Positions 62,214 through 64,000 of a DNA stretch of 64,000 bases are shown piece by piece. A program made the translations under genes and the position numbers. The DNA comes from Camarhynchus parvulus (Eukaryota > Chordata > Aves > Passeriformes > Thraupidae): assembly GCF_901933205.1 (NCBI RefSeq), contig NC_044571.1:54163530-54227529 (forward strand), given 5' to 3'. Position 1 is the stretch's first letter. Each line of letters begins with the position of its first letter. The notes below the pieces were generated by a model, which worked only from the letters and a program-made list of their open reading frames with translations, was not told the origin of the DNA and did not search any database.

Positions 62214-64000
62214 AAGATGCGATCAGAAGATTATTTGTTCTAATATTGACACAAAAAAATAATAATTTTACAAATTATCATATCTGAACATTTTAACTTT
62301 TAAATCCCATCCTTTTTGCCCCTGATTACATTAATAATACTGATAAAATTTTTCTCTATGGTCACAATGGGTGGATCAAACTAAGCCATAATGGCCATGG
62401 GGGAGAGACCGAAGACTATAGATACCCTGTTTCTTTGTTTATACAGGTCAGAAACCTGGCAGAGTATGCTGCGATACCTCCATATCTTGTACGCAAAATA
62501 ACCTTTTTCTGAAATAAGGGCCTAGGAGAGAAAAGGAGAAGAGATGAAAGTTTTGACAAGTGCATGGTTTAGGAACAGTTTCAGCGTATATGTGCATTGA
62601 AGTGAAGGTCTTATATCCTCAATTAATGATTACATTCAGTCTAGGCTTATAGTCCATAGTGATTGACAGTTTTGGCTGCAGATGCTTGTCATCTGTTTTG
62701 TTTCTCTCCCTCCCCTCTCAATTTTTTCTACTTTTTTATTTCCCTTCGTTTCCTTCATCCATTCCAGATGTTCCTCCATCTTCAGGGTTTTTTTTCCTTT
62801 CTCCTCCAGTGCTTGAAACATTCGTTCTAAGATGGTGACCACTTAGTTTCCCTCACTTGTTTCAAATATAGTATCCAAAAGTCATTTGAGATGACAAAGA
62901 AAATTATGCAAGATTATTTTATTGTCCACAGGATAAGCAGATTAATCTATTTACATGGTTGTTTCCTTATGAGGAGAAGCACTGTGTCTTACTCTGGAAT
63001 TGAATATTCTTTTCTTAGTTTTAGAACAGAGATGTCTCTGAAATCTGGAACTTTTGTCTTCAGAGTACAGATAACCTGTTGTGGACGAGATGTTACTGTA
63101 ATAGTTGTGAGGTATGTAACCAATATAATTGCAGTTGTAGTAATAATTTTTTGATGAATGCTTGGCTTTTACTGTGTATATGTAATGAATAATAGATTAT
63201 AACTTAATAAGGTCTCAATGTAACACATATTTATATATATGCACCAACTATATATGGCTTAGCCTTGTGATGGTATAAACCACAGTATTCCCAGATTAAA
63301 TTCCTGTTGAACACAGATAAATATATGTATTTATGTTTAATTTATACACTTAATTTCTGAGAATGGCATTTCACATCAGTTCCTGCTTATTACCATGTCA
63401 ATTGCAGAAAAACTGTGTCAGAAAATATAATACTACAGAAAATCTAGTTAAAATTGCAAAATTCAAGAAGTTATTCCTTCAGGATAATCAAACATATACA
63501 CAGATCAATCTTATTTAAAGATGCCAGAAAAATTAATCTCTCTCTGCCATGAATCTTAAGACCCTAGTGAGATATGATTATGTTTTTTCTTGTATGAGTA
63601 TTCCTGAATATTTTGAAGATGGATACAGCAGATTATAGAAAATCTCTTACTGAAAACCAGTACAAGTGATGTCACATGGGATGTCTGTTGTAACATGCTC
63701 CACTCCTCTCATTCACAATGTCAATGTTCTTTTACTTTTTAAAAGTATCAATCTTTTTCTAGGACTGTAGTCCTGTCTTAACTAAAGGGAATTTTTTTCT
63801 CCTCTGTTCTAACATGGACTTAAGACAATTGAAACTGTGTTCCTTTCTGGAGACATTTACATTCAGGGCTACAAACTACCTACTCTAACCTGGAACATCT
63901 GGCTATGACAGTGACACCGTCTCTTAAAACATTCAAAAATAAAAGGAGAGAAAAACTACATTATAATAAAGAAGGAATTAATTGCATGACATGTAGCTTT
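62214..64000. other. AT-rich stretch, no gene recognised
   Basis: Nothing assigned. A possible splice acceptor near 62430-62446 (TTTCTTTGTTTATACAG) leads into only about 25 open codons. The window ends inside unassigned sequence. Confidence 0.5.

Noticed and set aside
62430..62520. Good pyrimidine tract and acceptor followed by open codons
   Set aside because: Only about 25 codons before a stop and no donor with good context.
1..64000. tRNA, rRNA, CRISPR array, bacterial operon or phage structure
   Set aside because: No cloverleaf with a GTTCRA-type arm, no regularly spaced direct repeats with spacers, and no long adjacent open frames; the repeats show the DNA is from a bird.

Overview
This window looks like nuclear DNA from a bird. 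The evidence is its repeats. It is AT-rich (I estimate roughly 63-66% A+T, not computed), with short GC-richer islands that are nearly all CR1 (chicken repeat 1) LINE fragments or LTRs of endogenous retroviruses. The CR1 pieces carry recognisable ORF2 text, and some carry the usual 3' end (a TTGGA-GATGATC-like block, then CCTTCCAAC and an ATTCTRTGA-like tail). Three LTR types are present, two of which I recognise as common in bird genomes. The subfamily look of the CR1 pair near 41.6-42.3 kb suggests a neoavian, possibly passerine, species; that is a recollection of family texture, not a database match.

I find no intact host protein-coding gene, no tRNA or rRNA gene, no CRISPR array and no operon-like structure. 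Open frames are short and mostly accidental, or are decayed CR1 ORF1/ORF2, or are antisense shadows of repeats. The window is best read as a gene desert or the inside of a very long intron. Two minus-strand open stretches (54488-54686 and 58612-58830) are the only ones whose residue composition made me hesitate, and both are weak.

Layout. 0-2.5 kb: AT-rich, nothing assigned. 2.56-3.40 kb: CR1 (+) with 3' end and decayed ORF2. 8.2-8.6 kb: old CR1 3' end (-). 11.43-12.01 kb: solo LTR (-) with TG...CA ends and a matching 7-base flank on both sides, followed by a 29-bp tandem duplication. 14.7-15.2 kb: internal CR1 ORF2 piece (+). 18.6 kb: short CR1 tail (+). 21.1-22.4 kb: a CR1 (+) followed by an oppositely oriented CR1 reverse-transcriptase piece (-). 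22.4-35.7 kb: long, nearly repeat-free AT-rich stretch. 35.7-36.7 kb: a second LTR type (+). 41.5-42.3 kb: composite of an LTR scrap and two same-strand CR1 3' ends (-). 44.9-45.6 kb: unassigned island containing another 29-bp tandem duplication. 45.9-46.5 kb: a third LTR type (-) with a GCTC microsatellite. 51.5-51.9 kb: CR1 (+), 3' end missing. 57.27-57.78 kb: rare CR1 ORF1 piece (+). 61.5-62.2 kb: CR1 (+) with 3' end. Simple repeats are scattered throughout.

Nothing here supports a new biological system. The items most worth a second look are possible conserved non-coding elements (best near 60.9-61.1 kb), the cleanly bounded solo LTR, the ORF1-only CR1 relic, and the two possible minus-strand exons. 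Element boundaries were placed by eye and are usually good to within about 10-30 bases.
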